64,000 bases of DNA from Streptomyces sp. WMMB 322 (lineage in GTDB: Bacteria > Actinomycetota > Actinomycetes > Streptomycetales > Streptomycetaceae), in NCBI RefSeq assembly GCF_900090145.1, contig NZ_FMHI01000012.1:62001-126000 (forward strand), read 5' to 3'. Under the pieces are notes generated by a model. That model was not told the DNA's origin, ran no database searches, and was given only the letters and a program-made list of their open reading frames with translations. Below are positions 40,688 through 52,746 of the stretch, piece after piece (position 1 is the stretch's first letter; the number at the start of each line of letters is the position of its first letter). The position numbers and the translations under genes are program-made.

Positions 40688-41307
40688 TCGCACAATCTCT
40701 CGCTTCGCTGGCCGCCGGGGCGGCGGCCGAACCCAGGTCGCAGGAGGTCACGGACTGGGCGGCCCGCATCGGCTGGGTCGTCGGGCTGGCACTCTTCGTG
40801 GCGCTGCTGTACTGGCTGATGCGGCAGGGCTGGAAGTGGCGCGGCACCCTCCAGGGCGACCTGCCGGAGCCCGAGTCCCCACCCGCTCCCGAGGAGGCCG
40901 GAGAGACGCTGCTTCATGCGGCCGGCCGCTACCACGGTTCCACCACGGCCGGGCAGTGGCTGGATCGCATCGTCGCTCACGGCCTGGGCACGCGAAGCCG
41001 TGCCGAGCTCGCGCTGACGGCGCAGGGCCTCCACGTCGTGCGGCCGGGGGCGCGGGACTTCTTCATCCCGGCCGGGCGGTTGCGCGGCGCCCGCCTCGAC
41101 AAGGGCATCGCGGGCAAGGTCCTCACCGAAGGGGGCCTGCTGGTGATCACCTGGCAGCTCGGCGACCGCCGCCTCGACTCCGGCTTCCGCTTCGACACCG
41201 CCGCCGGGCACAGGGCCTGGGCGGACCGCATCAGCGCAATGGCGTCCGGCGACAGCGGCGTCGCCGGGAGGCACCACACTGCAGTAACCCCGGAGAGGGA
41301 CACATGA
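40684..41307 (+). CDS. Conserved membrane protein inside the pyr operon
   Basis: 207 aa. One membrane span (about 27-46, IGWVVGLALFVALLYWLM) follows a short N-terminus. A soluble domain (about 80-195) follows with a beta-rich pattern (LALTAQGLHVVRPGARDFFIPAGRL, in parts, LVITWQLGDRRLDSGFRF and a closing helix RAWADRISAM) resembling a PH-like fold. GTG 40684 overlaps the pyrC stop, and its stop overlaps the carA ATG. Mycobacterium tuberculosis carries a membrane protein (Rv1382) at the same place between pyrC and carA, so the insertion is old. Function unknown. Confidence 0.85.
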   Translation: MIAQSLASLAAGAAAEPRSQEVTDWAARIGWVVGLALFVALLYWLMRQGWKWRGTLQGDLPEPESPPAPEEAGETLLHAAGRYHGSTTAGQWLDRIVAHGLGTRSRAELALTAQGLHVVRPGARDFFIPAGRLRGARLDKGIAGKVLTEGGLLVITWQLGDRRLDSGFRFDTAAGHRAWADRISAMASGDSGVAGRHHTAVTPERDT

Positions 41308-42501
41308 TGACGAGCACCGACCGGACGGCCGGGAGTTCCGCCGTACTCGTGCTGGAGGACGGCCGCAGCTTCCGCGGACGCGCGTACGGAGCGGTGGGGG
41401 AGACCTTCGGGGAAGCCGTCTTCAACACCGGCATGACCGGATACCAGGAGACGCTGACCGACCCCTCCTACCACCGTCAGGTGGTGGTGATGACCGCCCC
41501 GCACATCGGCAACACGGGAGTCAACGACGAGGATCCGGAGTCCGCACGGATCTGGGTCGCCGGCTACGTCGTGCGCGACCCGGCCCGCAGGCCCTCGAAC
41601 TGGCGCTCAGTGCGCAGCCTCGACGAGGAGCTCGCCGCTCAGGGCGTCGTCGGGATCAGCGGCGTGGACACGCGCGCGCTCACCCGGCATCTGCGTGAGC
41701 GCGGCGCGATGCGCGCCGGGATCTTCTCCGGGGACGCGGCCTCGGCGGGTGGGGCGGCACTGCTGGAGCGGGTGCGCTCCGCGCCCGCGATGAAGGGCGC
41801 CGACCTGTGCGGCGAAGTGGCCACGCGGGAGCCGTACGTGGTGCCCGCGCACGGCACCAGGCGCTTCACCGTCGCCGCCGTCGACCTCGGCATCAAGGGC
41901 ATGACGCCGCAGCGGATGGCCGAGCGCGGGATAGAGGTGCACGTGCTGCCGGCCGACGCGAGCGTCGAGGACGTCTACGCGGTCCGCCCGGACGGGGTGT
42001 TCTTCTCCAACGGGCCCGGCGACCCCGCCTCGGCCGGACACCCAGTGGCACTGATGCGCGCGGTGCTGGAGCGCGGGACGCCCCTGTTCGGCATCTGCTT
42101 CGGCAACCAGATCCTCGGGCGGGCCCTCGGTTTCGGAACCTTCAAGCTCAAGTACGGCCACCGCGGCGTCAACCAGCCCGTGCAGGACCGCATGACCGGC
42201 AAGGTCGAAGTGACCGCGCACAACCACGGGTTCGCGGTCGACGCGCCGCTGGACACCGTCAGCGAGACCCCGTACGGACGCGCGGAGGTCTCCCACGTCT
42301 GCCTCAACGACGGCGTGGTCGAAGGGCTGCGGCTTCTGGACCGGCCCGCCTTCAGCGTCCAGTACCACCCCGAGGCGGCGGCCGGTCCGCACGACGCCGC
42401 TTACCTCTTCGACCGCTTCACCGCCCTCATGAGCGGTGCGGCGGACGGCGGGCACAGCGGAAACGAACAGCACAGCACCAAGGCGCACATGGAGGACCGG
42501 C

Positions 42502-42509
<8 letters not shown>
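41304..42509 (+). CDS. carA: Carbamoyl-phosphate synthase small (glutaminase) subunit
   Basis: 401 aa. It supplies ammonia to CarB by hydrolysing glutamine. The N-terminal half carries FNTGMTGYQETLTDPSY. The C-terminal class I amidotransferase domain has nucleophile C265 in GICFGNQILG and H355 with E357 in YHPEA. ATG 41304 overlaps the preceding stop; a second ATG follows immediately. It overlaps carB by eight bases. Confidence 0.95.
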
Positions 42510-45816
<3,307 letters not shown>

Positions 45817-45902
45817 ACCGTTCCTCCGTCCCGGCCGGAGCTCCCCGACGCCCCGACCGGACCCGACCCCGCTGCCCGTACCCACACCGAAGGCCCGCCC
45901 GC

Positions 45903-47033
45903 ATGTACTCCCTGCTGTTCAAGACCGTGTTCGCGCGGATGGACCCCGAAGCGGCCCACCGGACGGCCTTCGGGCTGATCCGTCTCGCCGCGCGCCTGCC
46001 GGTGGTGCGCGGCCTGGCCGCCGCCAGGTTCGCGCCCCGCCGCCGGGAGCTGGCCGTGCGGGCTCTGGGGTGCAGCATGCCAGGGCCGTTCGGGCTGGCC
46101 GCGGGGTTCGACAAGAACGCCGAGGGCATCGACGGCCTGGCGATGCTCGGCTTCGACCACGTCGAGGTCGGTACGGTCACGGGGCGGGCGCAGCCCGGCA
46201 ATCCGCGCAAGCGGCTCTTCCGGCTGCCGGCGGACCGGGCCCTGATCAACCGCATGGGCTTCAACAACGACGGCTCGGCCGCGGTCGCCGAGCGGCTCGC
46301 CGCCCGTGTGCGCCGCCGCGGCGGCTCCGCGGGACGGACAGCGGTGGTCGGCGTCAACATCGGCAAGACCAAGGCCGTCCCGGAGGAGGAGGCGGCCGGC
46401 GACTACGTGACGTCCGCGCGGCGGCTCGCCGCGTACGCCGACTACCTCGTGGTCAACGTCTCCTCGCCCAACACCCCGGGCCTGCGCGCCCTTCAGGCCA
46501 CCGCGACGCTGCGCCCGCTGCTCGGCGCGGTGCGGGAGGCGGCCGACGAGGCCGTTCCGGACCGCCGCGTGCCGCTGCTGGTCAAGATCGCACCCGATCT
46601 CGCCGACGAGGACGTGGACGCCGTGGCCGACCTCGCCGTCGAGCTGGGCCTGGACGGCATCATCGCCACCAACACCACCGTCGCCCGCGAGGGACTGGGC
46701 CTGACCGGCGACCCTGCCGTCGTTCAGGAGAGCGGCGGCCTCTCCGGCGCCCCGCTGCGGGAGCGCTCGCTGGAGGTGTTGCGACGCCTGTACGCACGGG
46801 TCGGCGACCGGGTCACCCTCGTCGGCGTCGGCGGGGTGACCACGGCCGAGGACGTGTGGCAGCGCATCCTCGCCGGCGCGACGCTCGTGCAGGGGTACAG
46901 CGCCTTCGTCTACGAGGGCCCCGGCTGGGCCCGGAAACTGCATGAGGGCCTGGCCGAGCGGCTCGCGGCGAGCCCGTACGAGACGCTCTCCGAAGCCGTC
47001 GGAGCCGGAAACAGAAGGGCCGAAGCCGCATGA
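45903..47033 (+). CDS. pyrD: Dihydroorotate dehydrogenase (quinone), class 2
   Basis: 376 aa membrane-associated FMN enzyme passing electrons to menaquinone. The N-terminal amphipathic helices (about 1-40) form the quinone tunnel. FGLAAGFDKNAEGI, NRMGFNNDG and VNVSSPNTPGLR (S187/S188, the class 2 catalytic serine) are followed by NTTVARE, ESGGLSGAPL and the FMN phosphate region VGVGGVTTAEDVWQRI, then LVQGYSAFVYEGP. It starts 87 nt after carB and overlaps pyrF by four bases. Confidence 0.95.
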   Translation: MYSLLFKTVFARMDPEAAHRTAFGLIRLAARLPVVRGLAAARFAPRRRELAVRALGCSMPGPFGLAAGFDKNAEGIDGLAMLGFDHVEVGTVTGRAQPGNPRKRLFRLPADRALINRMGFNNDGSAAVAERLAARVRRRGGSAGRTAVVGVNIGKTKAVPEEEAAGDYVTSARRLAAYADYLVVNVSSPNTPGLRALQATATLRPLLGAVREAADEAVPDRRVPLLVKIAPDLADEDVDAVADLAVELGLDGIIATNTTVAREGLGLTGDPAVVQESGGLSGAPLRERSLEVLRRLYARVGDRVTLVGVGGVTTAEDVWQRILAGATLVQGYSAFVYEGPGWARKLHEGLAERLAASPYETLSEAVGAGNRRAEAA

Positions 47034-47935
47034 GCCTCACGAATCCGGGCGCCGCGCGCCCCGGGAACGGCAACCCCCGCGACACCGTCCGCCGCGAACC
47101 CTTCGGCACCCGGCTGCGCCGCGCCATGGACACCAGGGGCCCGCTCTGCGTCGGCATCGATCCGCACGCGGCGCTCCTGGCCGACTGGGGACTCGGCGAC
47201 GACGTCGCCGGACTCGAACGCTTCACCCGCACCGTGGTCGAGGCGCTGGCGGACCGGGTCGCGGTCCTCAAACCGCAGTCGGCGTTCTTCGAACGCTTCG
47301 GCTCCCGCGGTGTCGCCGTCCTGGAACGGGCCGTCGCCGAGGCCCGCGAGGCGGGCGCGCTCGTCGTCATGGACGCCAAGCGCGGGGACATCGGGTCGAC
47401 CATGAGCGCCTACGCGGACGCCTTTCTCGACCCGGCCTCCCCTCTGTTCGCGGACGCGCTGACCGTGAGCCCGTACCTGGGCTTCGGTTCCCTGCGCCCG
47501 GCCGTCGACCGTGCCCGCGCGTCCGGCTGCGGCCTCTTCGTGCTGGCTGCGACCTCCAACCCGGAAGGAGCCGAGGTGCAGCAGGCCGTCGTCGCGGACG
47601 GACGCAGCGTCGCGGCCGCCGTTCTCGCCCACCTCGCGCGGGAGAACGCGGGGGAGACGCCGCTCGGCTCCTTCGGCGCGGTCGTCGGCGCCACACTCGG
47701 GGGTTCGCTCTCCGGCGTGCAGGGCGTCGGCCTCGACATGGGCGGGCCGCTGCTCGCACCGGGGATCGGCGCCCAGGGCGCGACCGCGGCCGACCTGCCA
47801 CGTGTCTTCGGTGCCGCGGTGGGCAACGTGCTGCCGAGCATCAGCAGAGGGGTGCTCAAGCACGGTCCGTCGGCCCGAGCACTCCGCGAGGCCGCCGCAG
47901 CCGAGGCGCGCATGATGGCCGGGGCCCTCGCGTGA
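47030..47935 (+). CDS. pyrF: Orotidine 5'-phosphate decarboxylase
   Basis: 301 aa of the long, group 2 type found in actinobacteria. It makes UMP by decarboxylating OMP. The charge network lies in VMDAKRGDIGST with K117. LCVGIDPH opens the barrel and LAPGIGAQGAT closes it. ATG 47030 overlaps the pyrD stop. pyrE, needed to make OMP, is not in the window and must lie elsewhere. Confidence 0.95.
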   Translation: MSLTNPGAARPGNGNPRDTVRREPFGTRLRRAMDTRGPLCVGIDPHAALLADWGLGDDVAGLERFTRTVVEALADRVAVLKPQSAFFERFGSRGVAVLERAVAEAREAGALVVMDAKRGDIGSTMSAYADAFLDPASPLFADALTVSPYLGFGSLRPAVDRARASGCGLFVLAATSNPEGAEVQQAVVADGRSVAAAVLAHLARENAGETPLGSFGAVVGATLGGSLSGVQGVGLDMGGPLLAPGIGAQGATAADLPRVFGAAVGNVLPSISRGVLKHGPSARALREAAAAEARMMAGALA

Positions 47936-48201
47936 AGGCGACCGGTCCCGGGTGAACCCCTCGATCGAACGTGCGTGAACCCGTACGGGGCGGTCGCACG
48001 TGAGAGTGCGGACCACCCCCGGGCGCCCCTTCGCGACTCCGCTTGCGGGACTGCCCCGCACCCGCTCCGTACCTGCGGAGATGCCCCGCAGTGACCCCGA
48101 CGGCCGTACGAAAACGCGCAGTTGGGCAAAAAACTGGAGCGATTTGTCTCGTTATGCACCGATCGACTTGAGTCTGACCAGGACTTTTCCGCAGTTCTCG
48201 C
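47936..48201 (+). other. Gene-free stretch between pyrF and the mihF promoter
   Basis: No gene seen. Several imperfect GC hairpins lie just after pyrF (for example GGTCGCAC with GTGCGGACC, about 47991-48024) and may end the pyr transcript. Sequence from about 48105 becomes more AT-rich towards the mihF promoter. Confidence 0.4.
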
Positions 48202-48230
48202 TGACTCAGGCGCGCTCGCCCGCTAGTCTC
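48202..48230 (+). promoter_or_regulatory. Probable mihF promoter
   Basis: CTGACT (48202-48207) and TAGTCT (48225-48230) are 17 bp apart, a good vegetative-type promoter. The leader would be about 100 nt. Confidence 0.6.
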
Positions 48231-48338
48231 CGTCGGGAGCAGCGTGAACAGGCACGTTGCTCGCTGCTCCGCCTGTGCGGGGCTACGAGGTTCCTCACAG
48301 AATCCATTTCCGACAGTTCTAACTGAGGTGACGTAGGC

Positions 48339-48662
48339 GTGGCTCTTCCGCCCCTTACCCCTGAACAGCGCGCAGCCGCGCTCGAAAAGGCCGCCGCGGC
48401 TCGCCGGGAGCGCGCCGAGGTCAAGAACCGGCTGAAGCACTCCGGTGCGACCCTGCACGACGTGATCAAACAGGGCCAGGAGAACGACGTCATCGGCAAG
48501 ATGAAGGTCAGCGCTCTCCTGGAGAGTCTGCCGGGCGTCGGCAAGGTCCGCGCCAAGCAGATCATGGAGCGTCTCGGGATCTCCGAGAGCCGCCGGGTGC
48601 GTGGCCTCGGCTCCAACCAGATCGCCGCCCTGGAGCGGGAGTTCGGCGGCGCATCCGCCTGA
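48339..48662 (+). CDS. mihF: Integration host factor sIHF (actinobacterial mIHF)
   Basis: 107 aa nucleoid protein unrelated in fold to E. coli IHF. A long N-terminal helix (LPPLTPEQRAAALEKAAAAR, about 3-22) is followed by an H2TH-like DNA-binding domain with LLESLPGVGKVRAKQIMERLGI, in parts. In S. coelicolor it compacts DNA and affects sporulation and antibiotic production. GTG 48339 follows GAGGTG. It has its own promoter and a hairpin behind it. Confidence 0.95.
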   Translation: MALPPLTPEQRAAALEKAAAARRERAEVKNRLKHSGATLHDVIKQGQENDVIGKMKVSALLESLPGVGKVRAKQIMERLGISESRRVRGLGSNQIAALEREFGGASA

Positions 48663-48675
48663 CCCCGCCCCGTGA

Positions 48676-48703
48676 GGCACCGTGGGTTCCGGCCCGCGGT
48701 GCC
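48676..48703 (+). terminator. Terminator hairpin after mihF
   Basis: An 11-bp stem with one G-U pair (48676-48686 with 48693-48703) around TTCCGG lies 14 nt after the mihF stop. No T-tract. Confidence 0.55.
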
Positions 48704-48731
48704 GTGGTGGCAAGGCACCGCCGAGAACCGG

Positions 48732-48737
48732 GATAAT
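48732..48737 (+). promoter_or_regulatory. -10 hexamer of a probable leaderless gmk promoter
   Basis: GATAAT lies six bases before the gmk ATG with no ribosome-binding sequence between. TGGCAA, 18 bp upstream, is a weak -35. Confidence 0.45.
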
Positions 48738-48743
48738 CGCTGC

Positions 48744-49340
48744 ATGAGTTCAGCAGCTCCCCGGGGGGCCACCCCCGAACCTCCCGCCGGCACGCCGCGG
48801 CTGACCGTGCTCTCCGGCCCTTCGGGCGTCGGCAAGAGCACGGTCGTCGCGCATCTGCGCAAGGTCCATCCCGAGGTCTGGCTGTCCGTCTCCGCGACCA
48901 CGCGCAGACCGCGCCCCGGCGAGGTGCACGGTGTGCAGTACTTCTTCGTGAGCGACGACGAGTTCGGCAAGCTGGTCGCCAACGGTGAACTGCTGGAGTG
49001 GGCCGAATTCGCCGGCAACCGGTACGGGACGCCGCGGGGGCCCGTACTGGAGCACCTGGAGCGCGGTGAGCCCGTGCTGCTGGAGATCGATCTGCAAGGG
49101 GCACGCCTGGTGAAGCAGGCGATGCCCTCCGCCCGGCTCGTCTTCCTCGCACCCCCCAGCTGGGACGAGCTGGTGCGCCGCCTGACCGGCCGCGGCACCG
49201 AGGCTCCTGAGGTGATCGAGCGCCGTCTTGCGGTGGCCCGCACGGAGCTGGCGGCTGAAGAAGAGTTCGACACCACTCTTGTCAATACCTCGGTCGAGGA
49301 CGTCAGCGCCGAGCTGCTAGCCTTGATGCGGATCGCTTGA
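48744..49340 (+). CDS. gmk: Guanylate kinase
   Basis: 198 aa enzyme phosphorylating GMP and dGMP. The P-loop LSGPSGVGKSTVVAHL, the GMP-binding SVSATTRRPRPGEV and YFFVSDDEF, and LLEIDLQGARLVKQ are all family-standard, with RLTGRGTE in the lid. The first 20 residues are a variable Ser/Pro extension. ATG 48744 has no ribosome site and stands close behind a -10, so it is probably leaderless. Confidence 0.95.
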   Translation: MSSAAPRGATPEPPAGTPRLTVLSGPSGVGKSTVVAHLRKVHPEVWLSVSATTRRPRPGEVHGVQYFFVSDDEFGKLVANGELLEWAEFAGNRYGTPRGPVLEHLERGEPVLLEIDLQGARLVKQAMPSARLVFLAPPSWDELVRRLTGRGTEAPEVIERRLAVARTELAAEEEFDTTLVNTSVEDVSAELLALMRIA

Positions 49341-49386
49341 TTCTTGATCTGTTTACGACCTCCACACACCCTCCGGAAGGCAGAGC

Positions 49387-49662
49387 GTGTCCTCTTCCAT
49401 CTCCACGCCCGAGGGCATCATCAACCCGCCGATTGATGAGCTGCTCGAAGCCACCGACTCGAAGTACAGCCTGGTGATCTACGCGGCCAAGCGCGCCCGT
49501 CAGATCAATGCGTACTACTCGCAGCTCGGTGAGGGCCTGCTCGAGTACGTGGGCCCCCTGGTGGACACCCACGTCCACGAGAAGCCGCTCTCGATCGCTC
49601 TCCGCGAGATCAACGCGGGCCTGCTGACCTCCGAGGCCGTCGACATGCCGGTCACGCAGTAG
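49387..49662 (+). CDS. rpoZ: RNA polymerase omega subunit
   Basis: 91 aa, normal for actinobacteria. It begins SSSISTPEGIINPPIDELL and carries YSLVIYAAKRARQINAYY, the conserved omega helix that latches onto the beta-prime subunit. GTG 49387 follows GGAAGG. It lies 46 nt after gmk, the common gmk-rpoZ-coaBC-metK order. Confidence 0.95.
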   Translation: MSSSISTPEGIINPPIDELLEATDSKYSLVIYAAKRARQINAYYSQLGEGLLEYVGPLVDTHVHEKPLSIALREINAGLLTSEAVDMPVTQ

Positions 49663-49714
49663 CACTTCGCCCGTCCGCGATGCGCAGGCAGTCGGCGGAC
49701 ACGGCTTGTCGCAG

Positions 49715-49741
49715 GAGCCCGGCAGCGCGGCTGCCGGGCTC
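49715..49741 (+). terminator. Strong terminator after rpoZ
   Basis: A perfect 12-bp stem (49715-49726 with 49730-49741) around a three-base loop, followed by TTGGTGTGT. Confidence 0.8.
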
Positions 49742-49827
49742 TTGGTGTGTCATGGCGAGTGAGCGGAAACGCTGAGCACCGACAGGCCCGCGCCGAGCGA
49801 CGGGCGCCGCATGGGGAGAGGCGAACG

Positions 49828-51051
49828 ATGGAGCAGCGCCAGCAGGACAGGCCCAGGGTCGTCCTGGGAGTCACCGGCGGCATCGCCGCCTACAAGGCGT
49901 GCGAACTGCTGCGGCGCCTGACCGAGAGCGGTCACGACGCACGGGTCGTGCCGACGGAGTCTGCGCTGCACTTCGTGGGCGCCGCCACCTTCGCGGCTCT
50001 GTCCGGCAAGCCGGTGGCCACCGACGTGTGGGAGTCGGTGCACGAAGTCCCCCACGTACGGATCGGCCAGGAGGCCGACCTCGTGGTGGTCGCCCCGGCC
50101 ACCGCCGACATCGTCGCCAAGGCCGCGCACGGCCTCGCGGACGATCTGCTCACCAACACCCTTCTCACCGCGCGATGTCCGGTGATCTTCGCCCCTGCCA
50201 TGCACACGGAGATGTGGGAGCACCCTGCCACTCAGGAGAACGTCGCCACGCTGCGCCGCCGGGGCTCGCTCGTCGTCGAGCCGGCCGTGGGGCGGCTGAC
50301 CGGCACCGACACCGGCAAGGGGCGCTTCCCGGATCCCGAGAGGGTATTCGAGTTGTGCCGCCGCGTGCTCACCCGGGGCAGCGCCGAGGTGCCGGCCGAC
50401 CTGGCCGGGCGCCACGTGGTGATCAGCGCGGGCGGTACGCGCGAACCGCTCGACCCCGTACGGTTCCTGGGCAACCGCTCGTCGGGGAAGCAGGGTTACG
50501 CGCTGGCCCGTACGGCAGCCGCCCGCGGCGCACGCGTCACGCTGGTCGCGGCGAACACCGCGCTCCCCGACCCGGCCGGCGTGGACGTGGTCCCCGTCGA
50601 GACGGCCGCCCAGCTGCGCGAGGCGGTCGTGAAGGCCGCCGGCGACGCCGACGCCGTCGTGATGGCGGCCGCCGTGGCGGACTTCCGGCCCGCTGTCTAC
50701 GCGGCCGGCAAGATCAAGAAGCAGGGCGGCGCCGAGCCGGAACCGGTCGCCCTCGTGCAGAACCCGGACATCCTCGCCGAACTGTCCACGGACCGTCCGC
50801 GCGCGGGCCAGATCGTCGTGGGCTTCGCCGCCGAGACGGAGGACGCCCTCGCCAACGGCCGGACCAAGCTCGCACGCAAACGGTGCGACCTCCTCGTCGT
50901 CAACGAGGTGGGGGAGCACAGGACTTTCGGGGCCGAGGACAACGAGGCCGTGGTGCTCGGTGCCGACGGCAGCGAGACCCCCGTTCCGTACGGCCCCAAA
51001 GAGGTGCTGTCCGACACGGTTTGGGACCTGGTCGCACTGCGTTTTCCCTGA
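49828..51051 (+). CDS. coaBC: Bifunctional phosphopantothenoylcysteine decarboxylase/synthetase
   Basis: 407 aa. The N-terminal CoaC flavodoxin-like domain (about 1-180) has VLGVTGGIAAYKACELLR, the active-site His in VPHVRIGQEADL, and APAMHTEMWEHPATQENVA. The C-terminal CoaB domain (about 190-407) has ISAGGTREPLDPVRFLGNRSSGKQGYALA, in parts, AAVADFRP and KIKKQGG. Together they turn phosphopantothenate and cysteine into phosphopantetheine for CoA. ATG 49828 follows GAGGCGA. Confidence 0.95.
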   Translation: MEQRQQDRPRVVLGVTGGIAAYKACELLRRLTESGHDARVVPTESALHFVGAATFAALSGKPVATDVWESVHEVPHVRIGQEADLVVVAPATADIVAKAAHGLADDLLTNTLLTARCPVIFAPAMHTEMWEHPATQENVATLRRRGSLVVEPAVGRLTGTDTGKGRFPDPERVFELCRRVLTRGSAEVPADLAGRHVVISAGGTREPLDPVRFLGNRSSGKQGYALARTAAARGARVTLVAANTALPDPAGVDVVPVETAAQLREAVVKAAGDADAVVMAAAVADFRPAVYAAGKIKKQGGAEPEPVALVQNPDILAELSTDRPRAGQIVVGFAAETEDALANGRTKLARKRCDLLVVNEVGEHRTFGAEDNEAVVLGADGSETPVPYGPKEVLSDTVWDLVALRFP

Positions 51052-51076
51052 CCCGGACGGTGGCCGGGCGGCAGTG

Positions 51077-51093
51077 CGGAACCAACGGTTCCG
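51077..51093 (+). terminator. Short hairpin after coaBC
   Basis: CGGAACC and GGTTCCG form a 7-bp perfect stem around AAC, 26 nt after the coaBC stop. Confidence 0.45.
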
Positions 51094-51241
51094 TGCGGTC
51101 CGGCTTGTGTGGTATGTCACGAGGTGGCCGCTGTTCCGGCGTCGCGTCAAGAGGGCCTCGGCGGCGATCCGGGACAGGGTTGCGCAGGTCACCGTGGTAT
51201 CGAAGTTCGAGACGACGTGATTGGATGCGGCCGTAGATGGA

Positions 51242-51247
51242 TAAACT
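51242..51247 (+). promoter_or_regulatory. Probable -10 of the metK promoter
   Basis: TAAACT lies about 95 nt before the metK start; GATTGG (17-bp spacing) is a poor -35. The 291-nt gap shows no recognisable SAM riboswitch core. Confidence 0.4.
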
Positions 51248-51342
51248 GGCGGCGGACCGTGCTTGGGCTCTTGCCCCTGTGCACAGCCCCCGGCCGGTCC
51301 GCCCATGAATAGCCAGCAGCCGCTGCAACCCCAGGGAGCGAT

Positions 51343-52554
<1,212 letters not shown>

Positions 52555-52587
52555 CCCACAGCTCGCGCACCCGCGCACGGACTCACG

Positions 52588-52619
52588 GGCCCGGCCGCCC
52601 TTCACGGGGTGGCCGGGCC
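52588..52619 (+). terminator. Terminator hairpin after metK
   Basis: A 13-bp stem with one G-U pair (52588-52600 with 52607-52619) around TTCACG, 33 nt after the metK stop. Confidence 0.65.
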
Positions 52620-52746
52620 TCGTCGTGTCCGCAGCCGCCCGGCGGGCCGTCCCCGGTCCTCAGCCGACCCGGTGACGGCGTGGACGGCCTCACCTGACCA
52701 GCGCCGAGTGCCGGGTTGTTCACTTTTCGGCCGATACCCTCGTGCG

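Noticed and set aside
51052..51342. Possible SAM riboswitch upstream of metK
   Set aside because: I looked for SAM-I and SAM-IV conserved cores and saw none. A covariance-model search would be decisive.
52716..52740. TTGTTC with TACCCT before the ATPase gene as a damage or vegetative promoter
   Set aside because: The spacing (13 bp) suits neither a vegetative promoter nor the N8 damage motif.
52555..52746. Mobile-element boundary to explain the ATPase insertion
   Set aside because: I see no terminal inverted repeats, target duplication, integrase or tRNA next to the gene, and its codon use looks like that of its neighbours.
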